From Chrysochromulina parva (lineage: Eukaryota; Haptophyta; Prymnesiales; Chrysochromulinaceae): a DNA stretch of 11,744 bases. The notes under the pieces were generated by a model. That model saw only the letters and a list, made by a program, of their open reading frames with translations. It was not told where the DNA came from and did not search any database. Positions 6,701 to 11,744 of this stretch are shown here, one piece after another (within the stretch, counting starts at the first letter, position 1; each line of letters opens with the position of its first letter). Made by a program: the position numbers and the translations under genes. The DNA lies in contig PJAB01001875.1 of assembly GCA_002887195.1 (NCBI GenBank), positions 1 to 11,744 of the forward strand, read 5' to 3'.

Positions 6701-8131
6701 GCAGCGATCAAGGTGCAAGCACTGCTACGCGGCACAATGGCCCGCCATAGCCCGAAAAAGGCGTCCGTGCCGACCACGGCGCCGGACGCTTCTGCAGACG
6801 CTCCAACGGCTGCTCCAGTGGCTGCTTCAGCGACAGAGGCAGAGGCAGCCAATGTTGCAGCTGCTCATTTCGGGCTCGATTCCAAGACTCAGCAGATGCT
6901 TGATCGACTGTCCAACCCCAAAGCGCCCGGGGCTCGGCTGAAGGCTAGCCTGAGAAAGGCCGCCCTGGGTGAGGCGACGGCTGCTAAGTTCCGCACCAGT
7001 TCGTCTGAGATGCCGGAGTCAGCATCACCTCGACTAGGACCGAGCATGTCGCTCGACGCCGACGCCGAGGCGGTGGAAGCGGCGAGCCAGGTCGCGCTGC
7101 TCAAGGACGAGCTCAACGCGGAGGCATCCGCCGAGGCGGAGGCTCCTGCGGCTGCTCCTGCGGCTGCTCCTGCGGCTGCTCCTGCGGCTTCTCCTGCTCC
7201 AGCGGGTGCTCAGACGCCCGACAAGTCTGTGTTCGATCGATTGACAACCCGAGGGTCCAAGGGCAAGCTAAAGTGGAGGAAGGCCGCACTGGCTGAGGCA
7301 ACGGCTGTTAAGTTCCGTACTAATTCGTCTAATCCGGAGCCATCTTCGCCGTCTATGCCAGAGTCAGCATCGCCTCGACAAGGACTGAGCATGTCGCTCA
7401 ACACCAACGCCGAAGCGGCGGAAGTGGCGAGCCAGGTTGCGCTGCTCAAGGACGAGCTCAGCGCGGAGGCATCCGCCGAGGCGGCCGCGGCCATGGCCGC
7501 GGCAGAGGCAGCCAAAGCAGAGGTGGCCGCGGCGGAGGTAGCCAAAGCAGAGGCGGCCGCCGCAGAGGCAGCCAATGTTGCAGCTGCTCATTTCGGGCTC
7601 GATTCCAAGACTCAGCAGATGCTTGATCGACTGTCCAACCCCAAAGCACCTGGGGCTCGGCTGAATGCTCGGCTGAGAAAGGCCGCCCTGGCTGAGGCGA
7701 CGGCTGCTAAGTTCCGCACGAGTTCGTCTATGCCCGAGCCAGCATCGCCTCGACTTGGACCGAGCATGTCGCTCGACGCCGACGCCGAGGCGGTGGAAGC
7801 GGCGAGCCAGGTCGCGCTGCTCAAGGACGAGCTCAACGCGGAGGCATCCGCCGAGGCACCGGCAGCCAAGGCCGCAGCTTCTCTTGCGGTTGTGCCGGCT
7901 CTTGCGTCTGCGCCAGCTCAAAAGACCGTTGGGCTCGCGCCTACGGCTCAGCAGACGATTGATCGCCTAGCTAACCCCAGAGCCCCCAGGGCTCGGCTCC
8001 AGGATAACTTGAGGAAGGCTGCACGGACTGAGACTGTGGCTGCAGCGTTGCTCCAGGGACGAGCAGGTGGCCCCGCTTTTCGGGCGCCACCGCCAGCTGG
8101 CCCAGTTCCTCGTGCTCCCTCGCCAGGCTAG
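3740..8131 (+). CDS. Large transmembrane protein with Cys-rich ectodomain, IQ motifs, S1 domain and coiled coil
   Basis: 1463 residues in one frame, stop TAG at 8129. ATG 3740 is the first in-frame ATG and has G at -3 and +4. ATG 3869 is the alternative: weaker context, but it begins a short signal-peptide-like stretch (MSFIMLALCIRGSTAQ) directly before the Cys-rich part. Residues from M3740: two near-identical six-Cys modules (61-88 and 112-139), each followed by PPP linkers; transmembrane helix about 223-247; Ser/Thr/Arg-rich disordered region including RAS(T/P) repeats (366-389); Ala-rich helix; IQ-like motif (713-723); S1 OB-fold (about 741-821, with YGAFVDIG and GLLHVSEIS); Ala/Glu coiled coil (845-990); good IQ motif VQALLRGTMAR (992-1002); degenerate repeats of about 100-120 residues to the C-terminus. 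S1 domains bind RNA and IQ motifs bind calmodulin-like proteins; the whole architecture is not one I recognise. Predicted topology: Cys modules outside, S1/IQ part cytosolic. Conservation must decide whether it is one gene or two fused ORFs. Confidence 0.8.
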   Translation: MAPAKTPGFRPVHAGHRRDEALYVLTDRQPICRNIISSSRPGYMSFIMLALCIRGSTAQIGCPPEACPTDSYCLNDCFGGLCLGAGCYFEPPSPHPPPPPPPPPPTPASVTGCPPEACPANSYCLNDCFGGLCLGAGCYANPPSPYPPPGMGRIISPPREPPPPSPLPPPPFPPRPPPPPFPPRPPRSPRPSPPPPSPPPPSPPSPPPPPPSPPPGAASADNSALILFAVGAASVIAAALSLRMAYLTEKQNHCLARLARWCCSTVVRFYNRTESAIISVKRRVMGEPPPPGSVTFCPPSRRRHIFKATGFKIAPAPRDEYGAWEDGPYTPDCASPSGAAPAGREGAYAPLSSSPGTPPRTTPTPRASTRASTRASPRASPCASPRATPRSILRRGVLPDSPLEPIGEEDESTTLPSEQSTVGKSSPVRVAKHTTKPFAVQLTEMTAAAMKGRSAAWATDESSVQYATSSTAGDDGSDVASVAESDFSLMSGASRASGKRGRRLTISDRSDEKLTPQQPPGRLADLSGANLTSGRSDLERFMKSKATSSDASSNEAQAPRPFMTLSDLGIVEDIVDYQAPSSHTKAPVRLNVDYDPYAEIDWRSDSCLGDGAIFRSAIQTPRSISALSDSSQTPGQTPRPFGAPNGVAAVLAAAAAEAEAVEAAVVAAAAEAAKKAVSARVTPQFQAEILRREQAARDAVGREDQEHRAAVTIQTRARGLQPVSRAPEPTVTKTPLEELVDGAKVEGKITSVMSYGAFVDIGAAVEGLLHVSEISNVDATLEGRDRPIRDATEKFTVGESITCMVKGVHLKNQQLYLTCKEPQVPAPRDDAALATFVALGGEQQLAMAAAAAEAERLAAEEAKAERLAAEAEAEAEAERLAAEEAEAERLQAEAAVQAAREATEAEAEAVALLAEAEAAKVAAKKAVLEVEAAKERVAKLQEAEKMKDLDLDALQALQEYSLEDQSLDALQAEVEVAKERMAFKAAAAAIKVQALLRGTMARHSPKKASVPTTAPDASADAPTAAPVAASATEAEAANVAAAHFGLDSKTQQMLDRLSNPKAPGARLKASLRKAALGEATAAKFRTSSSEMPESASPRLGPSMSLDADAEAVEAASQVALLKDELNAEASAEAEAPAAAPAAAPAAAPAASPAPAGAQTPDKSVFDRLTTRGSKGKLKWRKAALAEATAVKFRTNSSNPEPSSPSMPESASPRQGLSMSLNTNAEAAEVASQVALLKDELSAEASAEAAAAMAAAEAAKAEVAAAEVAKAEAAAAEAANVAAAHFGLDSKTQQMLDRLSNPKAPGARLNARLRKAALAEATAAKFRTSSSMPEPASPRLGPSMSLDADAEAVEAASQVALLKDELNAEASAEAPAAKAAASLAVVPALASAPAQKTVGLAPTAQQTIDRLANPRAPRARLQDNLRKAARTETVAAALLQGRAGGPAFRAPPPAGPVPRAPSPG
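3920..4156 (+). repeat. Duplicated 84-bp six-cysteine module (3920-4003 and 4073-4156)
   Basis: Both copies encode the spacing C-x4-C-x5-C-x3-C-x4-C-x4-C and differ at 6 of 84 bases, changing only two residues (T to A, D to N). A 69-bp Pro-rich linker separates them, and a longer PPP linker (to about 4385) follows. The even Cys number, the position after a signal-peptide-like segment and before the membrane span suggest a disulfide-bonded surface mini-domain. I do not recognise the family. Confidence 0.85.
4835..4906 (+). repeat. 12-bp coding tandem repeat (R-A-S-T/P), six copies
   Basis: Six in-register 12-bp units close to CGTGCTTCGACT/CCT encode Arg-Ala-Ser/Thr-Thr/Pro repeats on the cytosolic side of the S1/transmembrane protein. 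One unit has Cys in place of Arg and one has Thr in place of Ser. The spacing of basic residues and Ser/Thr-Pro resembles kinase target sites; that role is inference. Confidence 0.85.
6839..7857 (+). repeat. Long intragenic repeats: two almost identical 0.3-kb copies around a diverged one
   Basis: 6839-7137 and 7562-7857 are nearly identical at DNA level, including most third positions, with one codon (Glu) deleted in the second. The stretch between them contains a diverged copy (about 7213-7490), and a partial fourth copy follows at about 7942-8060. Each unit encodes a basic segment around LDRLSNP...RLRKAAL..ATAAKFRT, a Ser/Pro bend, then an acidic helix ending in SQVALLKDEL-AEASAEA. Outer copies more alike than the middle one point to recent duplication or gene conversion. 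Confidence 0.85.
7142..7189 (+). repeat. Four perfect 12-bp units encoding APAA
   Basis: GCTCCTGCGGCT is repeated exactly four times in frame, encoding Ala-Pro-Ala-Ala. It forms a flexible linker between the first and second long C-terminal repeats of the S1/transmembrane protein, and perfect identity suggests recent slippage. Confidence 0.9.
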
Positions 8132-8137
8132 CGTCTC

Positions 8138-8172
8138 TGATCGCCATGGCGAGTACTTGATCGCCATGGCGA
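8138..8172. repeat. Two copies of the palindromic 15-mer TGATCGCCATGGCGA
   Basis: The perfect 12-bp palindrome TCGCCATGGCGA sits at 8141-8152 and 8161-8172, each preceded by TGA, a 20-bp pitch. A third degenerate start (CTTGATCGTTGCG) occurs at about 8188. The block begins seven bases after the stop codon of the S1/transmembrane gene, so it is in its 3' UTR. Function unknown. Confidence 0.75.
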
Positions 8173-8196
8173 AACTGCTGGCGTGTACTTGATCGT

Positions 8197-8227
8197 TGCG
8201 CGTGCGCATTTGGAATGCGCGCGCGCG
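8197..8227 (+). other. Strong GC-rich stem-loop in 3' UTR
   Basis: Bases 8197-8209 pair with 8215-8227 around a 5-nt TTGGA loop: 13 pairs, of which two are G-U when read as RNA. It lies about 65 nt after the stop and 110 nt before AATAAA, so it should be in the mature transcript if that signal is used. It could affect stability or localisation; this is inference. Confidence 0.65.
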
Positions 8228-8336
8228 CAGTGCGCGAGGCACGGACAAGAGTTCAGACAAGAGCGAACATCATACGGCTATGCTACCAGCACTTAGACAC
8301 TTAGACCTTCCAAGGTAACTTATGTACGCAGTCGTT

Positions 8337-8342
8337 AATAAA
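8337..8342 (+). terminator. AATAAA poly(A) signal of the S1/transmembrane gene
   Basis: The canonical hexamer lies in TTAATAAAAAAATG, 206 nt after the TAG stop, in locally AT-richer sequence. Distance and context fit a cleavage signal; it is the only AATAAA noted downstream of any of the three plus-strand genes. Confidence 0.6.
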
Positions 8343-8354
8343 AAAATGTGCTTC

Positions 8355-8479
8355 TGAGCGCTGGACGCTCAACACGACGCTCCGATGTGCGATCGGATGT
8401 CGCTTGGACAAGACACGTCAAGACCGACGTGCGGTGGGCGCGCTCAGTAGCGTAGCGGCCCATTAGGATTCGATTCCTA
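8355..8479. other. Cluster of four small perfect stem-loops
   Basis: TGAGCG/CGCTCA (8355-8371, loop 5), TCCGAT/ATCGGA (8381-8397, loop 5), CACGTC/GACGTG (8414-8431, loop 6) and TAGGA/TCCTA (8464-8479, loop 6) follow one another just past the AATAAA. All pairs are Watson-Crick. The density exceeds what I would expect by chance in 130 bp. The rest of 8132-8605 shows no gene. A tRNA was considered and not supported. Confidence 0.55.
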
Positions 8480-8659
8480 CTCGACTCGACTCGTGGTCGT
8501 CGCGTGCGGGGAGACCAGAGTACTCCGCGGGGGCAGCGGCGAGCCGCGAGCCGGCACTAAGCAGGCACCCCGGTGGCGCCCCGCCCTCGCGGCCCAAATG
8601 CCCAAATGCGCCCCGGGGAACCCTCCAATACTCCACGCACCTCCAGTTCTGCGAAGCAA

Positions 8660-8942
8660 GTGAGTATGATTTTGTCACCGGCTCTCGCGGGGTCGTAACG
8701 TTAACGGTACTGTCAGTTGTGGTGCTCCGTGCTCGCAAAGTCCCGTCGAGGGGCGGTCGCAATGAAACTAAGCCACGCTCGGTCGCTGAGCCAGTCGGGC
8801 AAGACGATCGTGTTCTTGGCGAAGTAGGCCAACCAGGAGAAGGCGAGGAGTTTCCACTCGAAAAACGCATCGACCTTTTCACCATTGTGCATGCAATTTG
8901 CTTTTTTTTCGACGGCGGTTTCTCTCACCCTGCACATCCCAG
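8660..8942 (+). other. Possible 5' intron of the EF-hand gene
   Basis: A consensus donor GTGAGT starts at 8660 and a pyrimidine-rich tract ending in CCCAG stops at 8942. Removing these 283 nt joins an 18-codon exon that starts at ATG 8606 in phase 0 to the open frame running into ATG 8991, with no stop. This would add 34 residues to the EF-hand protein. The alternative is that 8606-8990 is just promoter and 5' UTR. The segment also contains a minus-strand 59-codon frame (8713-8891). Confidence 0.4.
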
Positions 8943-8990
8943 TTCTCCGACTTAGACGTTCGAGCCGCGCGCTTGGAACGCTCTCAAAGA

Positions 8991-10504
8991 ATGCAGCGCC
9001 GCGACGAGGATCAACCGAAGGATCAATGGAAATCGTACGTCGACAGCATGCACGAGCGCAATCCCTTCGGCATGAAGATGCGACGGACGCGCTCTGAGTC
9101 GGTGCTGCCTAAACCGGCGGCACTCAGCGGGGTCAAGCCCTGGCAGCACGGGATGTCGCGCACGAGGATCCCAGCACCCTTGCGGTCATCAGCATCTGAG
9201 CTACGCCTGCCAGCCATCCGACCACTCGACAAATACTCAAAGCTCGCATTCTTACAAGCTCAGAATGAGCATCAGCTGAGGCGCACGCCGCCTGCATTCC
9301 CGATGCACCTACCGCCGCTGCTACTTGCAGCCGAGGTGCGTGCACATGCAAACGAGCAGCAAATGCAACTGCAAATGCGACGCACCGAGAAGCAACTGGC
9401 AGCAAGCCGCCTCGCGGCGGCCGCCGAGGCGGACTCATACGCGGTGTTGGCATCCGATCGCGCAGCAGTCACGGCAAAAGAGAGGGCGGAGAAGAAGAAG
9501 AACATCAAGAAGACCGCTTTCGTCATGCAGGTGTCAGAAGCGGTGAATGCCAAATTTGGCAACATGTTCAAGGCCTTCCAGAGCATGGACCTCGACCGCT
9601 CAGGCTCGCTCAACGAGAAGGAGCTTGCTCGCGCGCTCGATCTGCTCAACATTCCCATCGATCGCCCAAAGCTGCGCGAGCTCATCTTGTGTTGCGACAG
9701 GGATGGCGACGGCCAGGTGGACTACAAGGAGTTCGTGGACGTGCTCGCACGCGACACGGTGACACTCGCGGCAATGGGCAAGCGCGACATGCAGGCTCTG
9801 GAGGCGATGGGTGTGGCGGACCTTGACAAAGAGTTCCTCGGTCACAAGACGTTCAAGAATGTGAAGGCGACTATCAATGAGAGCTTCGACCTGGCCATGG
9901 CTCGCGATGAGAAGGAGGACCCTGCTGCCAGCAAGGTGAGCAGCGCGTCGATGGTCAAGCAAGCCTCCGATTCGCTCAACGCTAAGTTTACCAATATGCG
10001 CAAGGCCTTCCAAGACATCGACCTCGACCACAGCGGCAGCCTGTCCGCAGAGGAGCTGTGGCAAGCCTTCGATCGGTTGAACCTCCAGCTCGACCGGCAC
10101 AGCTTCAAGGCTCTCATCACTGCATGCGACAAGGATGGCAATGGCAACATTAGCTACGAAGAGGTATGTGGCCGGGAGAGGCTCGCCACACATTCTGCTG
10201 CTCTCGCATCCTGTGCACACATACCTAATCTTTCGGCTTCTGCTGCTGCCTGTGCTGCCTGCTGCCTTGCTGCCTGCTGCCCCACACATGTGCCTTCGAT
10301 GCTTTATTCGAGTCGCGCCCGTGTGTGGCGCAGTTTGTGGACGCGCTCGCACGAGATACGGTGACGCTTGCGGCAATGGGCAAGCGCGACATGCAGGCTC
10401 TGGAGGCGATGGGCGTGGCGAACCTTGACAAGGAGTTCCTCGGCTTCAACAGGAAGATCAAGAATACGAAGGCGTCGATCAACAGCACCCTGGACTTTGA
10501 TTGA
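8991..10504 (+). CDS. Four-EF-hand calcium-binding protein, spliced (8991-10163 joined to 10334-10504)
   Basis: 447 residues from the first in-frame ATG (8991), or 481 if the upstream exon at 8606 is real. A basic N-terminal region (about 1-165, with RRTRSESVLP) and a charged Ala/Glu/Lys helix precede two EF-hand pairs. The loops are all canonical 12-mers: DLDRSGSLNEKE (9588), DRDGDGQVDYKE (9696), DLDHSGSLSAEE (10020) and DKDGNGNISYEE (10128), so four Ca2+ sites are likely. Each pair is followed by the same segment (TVTLAAMGKRDMQALEAMGV, then DKEFLG). The two units align without any gap if 10164-10333 is removed as an intron: 432-nt offset before it, 602 after. The reading frame then ends at TGA 10502. 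Without splicing the protein would run into low-complexity Ala/Cys sequence and lose the second tail. Likely a Ca2+ sensor or cytoskeletal/flagellar-type EF protein; exact role unknown. Confidence 0.88.
10164..10333 (+). other. GT-AG intron (170 nt, phase 0) in the EF-hand gene
   Basis: The donor GAG/GTATGT and acceptor GCGCAG/TTT bound it; CTAAT at 10225-10229 could serve as a branch point, though it is far from the acceptor. The intron begins directly after the codon for the twelfth residue (Glu) of EF loop 4. The paralogous first unit runs on without interruption (YKEFVDVLARD), which proves the exon junction: after splicing the second unit reads YEEFVDALARD. The intron interior has a CTGCTGCC-type low-complexity stretch at about 10240-10281. 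Confidence 0.9.
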
Positions 10505-11195
10505 CCTGGCAGACGCATGTGCTTGAAGAAGAGAGATCCTTGCGAAGAAGCGATGCGCCTTGACGGCGCGCACCTGTTGCACGAGAAGCATGAGGGGCTA
10601 TACAGAGGTGGGTAAGAGGTGGGCAGGTGGCACAGGGTTGTACAGAGGTGGGCAGATGGCTCAGTGGTGATTTGCGCACCGCGATGTGGTATCGACGCAC
10701 CGTTGTTCTCGGTGAGGCACACACAACTCAAGAACTCGCCCCCATGTCGCACAGAACATTCTGTGCTGTGTGGCTGGTTCGGGTCACGCTTACGGCACTA
10801 TTACGGCACATGTGGGGGGGCGAGACACGAGAGATATGCTAAGTGTGTCTCCTGTGTGAACAGAGAGGTGGCGCCGACACTGAAGCAGAGATGTTTCAGA
10901 TGACTCGCACAACCAGTGTGTTCGTCAACTATTAATAGTCAACTACACTCGACTCTACACTCAGCTCTCAGGCTCGCTCAAGAGAAGATGAACAGATACA
11001 GAGAGTGCTCTGAACTGTTGGTGCTGTTGCGCGGGACAGACGACAGAGCGGAGAAGCGTAAGGGCTTCTTCACGCTATAATTGATATCGCACTCTCGGTC
11101 TCGAGGGACGAGGCCTTACGTTGATGTGCGGCTCGGCTTCATCTGGTCGGGTGCTAATGAGTCATGATGTTGTGTGAGCCGCACACCTTTACACA
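10505..11195. other. Region between convergent genes, no gene seen
   Basis: It holds the 3' UTR of the EF-hand gene and probably that of the minus-strand gene. Visible elements: a 12-bp direct repeat TACAGAGGTGGG at 10601 and 10641, an 8-bp perfect inverted repeat with 2-nt centre at 10749-10766, and the palindrome ACTATTAATAGT at 10928-10939. Short open frames on both strands lack domain-like composition. No AATAAA was found; a TGTAA word lies just past the minus-strand stop. Confidence 0.55.
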
Positions 11196-11744
11196 TTAAA
11201 CAGAGATGAGATCGGCAGCATCGTCGACCGTGGCGACGCTCACCGCCCCATGCCGCGATCGGCCGCGCTCGATCGCCTCGCGGAGCGCATTCACACTGCA
11301 ACCGCCAAGAAGTGAAACGAGCAGCCTTAGCAGCCACCACACCCCGATGCTGAGCAGCCCAGAGAAGCTCAGCAGCAGCGCTCGCGAGCTCGTGTACTCG
11401 GTGTTCAGTCCTGGAAAGGGCGGTGGAAGAGCCGAAAGCACTGCAGCAAAGGGCGGTGGGGGCGGCCGTGGTGCAGCAGTTGGAGGCCGTTCCATTGTGC
11501 ACGAAGTGGCACGCCAGTGTGCCAGCTTGCCCTGCAAGTGCAGGTACACGTACGGCCACTCCTGAGCTGCAAAGGTTGTCGGTAGCAGGAGCACGGACAC
11601 GTGCAACTCGGTGCTGCCGGGTCTTCCCGGGACGTGATCCTCTGGGATGCGATCTCCCGGGACGTGATCCTCTGGGATGCGATCTCCCGGGACGTGATCC
11701 TCTGGGATGCGATCTCCCGGGACGTGATCCTCTGGGATGCGATC
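11196..11744 (-). CDS. Probable membrane protein, C-terminal part (5' end beyond window)
   Basis: The minus-strand frame is open from the window edge to TAA at 11198-11196 (182 codons). In order: a 10-residue repeat encoded by the 30-bp array; a compact segment with LHVSVLLLPTTF and EWPYVYLHLQGKLAHW; a Pro-rich linker (RPPPPPF); a hydrophobic stretch LLLSFSGLLSIGVWWLLRLL that looks like a membrane span; and a short polar tail ending DDAADLISV. Codons mostly end in G or C, like the neighbouring genes, and the composition is far more protein-like than the opposite strand. It resembles a type I membrane protein end, but I recognise no family. Convergent with the EF-hand gene. It could still be a chance open frame, since the array is open in all minus frames. 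Confidence 0.5.
   Translation of the reverse strand, partial: DRIPEDHVPGDRIPEDHVPGDRIPEDHVPGDRIPEDHVPGRPGSTELHVSVLLLPTTFAAQEWPYVYLHLQGKLAHWRATSCTMERPPTAAPRPPPPPFAAVLSALPPPFPGLNTEYTSSRALLLSFSGLLSIGVWWLLRLLVSLLGGCSVNALREAIERGRSRHGAVSVATVDDAADLISV
11625..11744. repeat. Perfect 30-bp minisatellite, four copies, continuing past the window
   Basis: Four identical 30-bp units run to the last base, so the array extends beyond the window. Each unit starts with TCCCGGGA, an 8-bp palindrome, and ends with GATGCGATC. The period is a multiple of three. All three minus-strand frames and two of three plus-strand frames lack stops; in the minus-strand gene frame it encodes GDRIPEDHVP repeats. Perfect identity implies recent expansion, or possibly an assembly-edge artefact. 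Confidence 0.95.

Noticed and set aside
8436..8500. tRNA-like GCTCAGTAGCG and GGATTCGATTCC words
   Set aside because: The T-arm would need an A-C mismatch at the loop-closing pair, and no acceptor stem or anticodon arm could be built around it.
9548..9561. 14-bp palindrome TGCCAAATTTGGCA
   Set aside because: It lies in the EF-hand coding region (Ala-Lys-Phe-Gly) and the second unit encodes a related segment without the palindrome, so coding explains it.
10164..10364. Read-through extension of the EF-hand frame into an Ala/Cys-rich C-terminus
   Set aside because: Comparison with the first EF-hand unit shows 10164-10333 is an intron; the true C-terminus lies in exon 10334-10504 in another frame.
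11206..11565. 119-codon plus-strand frame
   Set aside because: Ser/Arg/Gly-rich composition looks like the shadow of the opposite minus-strand frame, which has a membrane-span-like stretch and better structured sequence.
11625..11744. CRISPR array
   Set aside because: The 30-bp units are directly adjacent with no spacers, in a eukaryotic context; it is a minisatellite.

Overview
The window looks like nuclear DNA of a GC-rich unicellular alga. Signs of this are long SP/PPP-rich (hydroxyproline-rich-type) linkers, a receptor-like Ser/Thr kinase with one membrane span, Ala/Glu-rich coiled coil, a GT-AG intron that can be proved by internal duplication, and an AATAAA poly(A) signal. There are no bacterial-style operons, ribosome binding sites or RNA genes. 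The GC level, the SP-rich linkers and the extracellular domain types fit a haptophyte (Emiliania/Chrysochromulina/Prymnesium type) best. A green alga or another marine protist cannot be excluded from sequence alone.

Layout. (1) 1-3063 (+): the 3' part of a receptor-like kinase, cut by the window edge. It has at least three DNRLRE/CBM96-like beta-sandwich ectodomains separated by PPP linkers, a small membrane-proximal domain, one transmembrane helix and an intact TKL-like Ser/Thr kinase. (2) 3064-3739: non-coding, with several repeat and palindrome elements just upstream of the next gene. (3) 3740-8131 (+): a 1463-residue single-exon ORF that joins a duplicated six-Cys ectodomain, PPP linkers, a transmembrane helix, Ser/Thr-rich low complexity, IQ-type motifs, an S1 RNA-binding OB-fold, a long Ala/Glu coiled coil and degenerate C-terminal repeats. 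(4) 8132-8605: 3' region with palindromes, an AATAAA and a dense run of small perfect stem-loops. (5) 8991-10504 (+), possibly starting at 8606: a four-EF-hand protein built by internal duplication. A 170-nt intron interrupts only the second copy, so the open frame running on past 10163 is intron read-through. (6) 10505-11195: no gene seen. (7) 11744-11196 (-): the probable 3' end of a convergent membrane-protein gene, whose frame stays open through a perfect 30-bp tandem array that runs off the window edge.

How the genes might relate: a surface receptor kinase, a transmembrane IQ/S1 protein and a Ca2+-binding EF-hand protein lie head-to-tail on one strand. A shared surface and Ca2+ signalling theme is suggestive, but eukaryotic neighbours need not work together and this is inference only. 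The strongest observations are the novel-looking domain architectures of the first two genes, the single-copy intron in the duplicated EF-hand module, the stem-loop cluster at 8355-8479, and the minisatellite inside the minus-strand frame.
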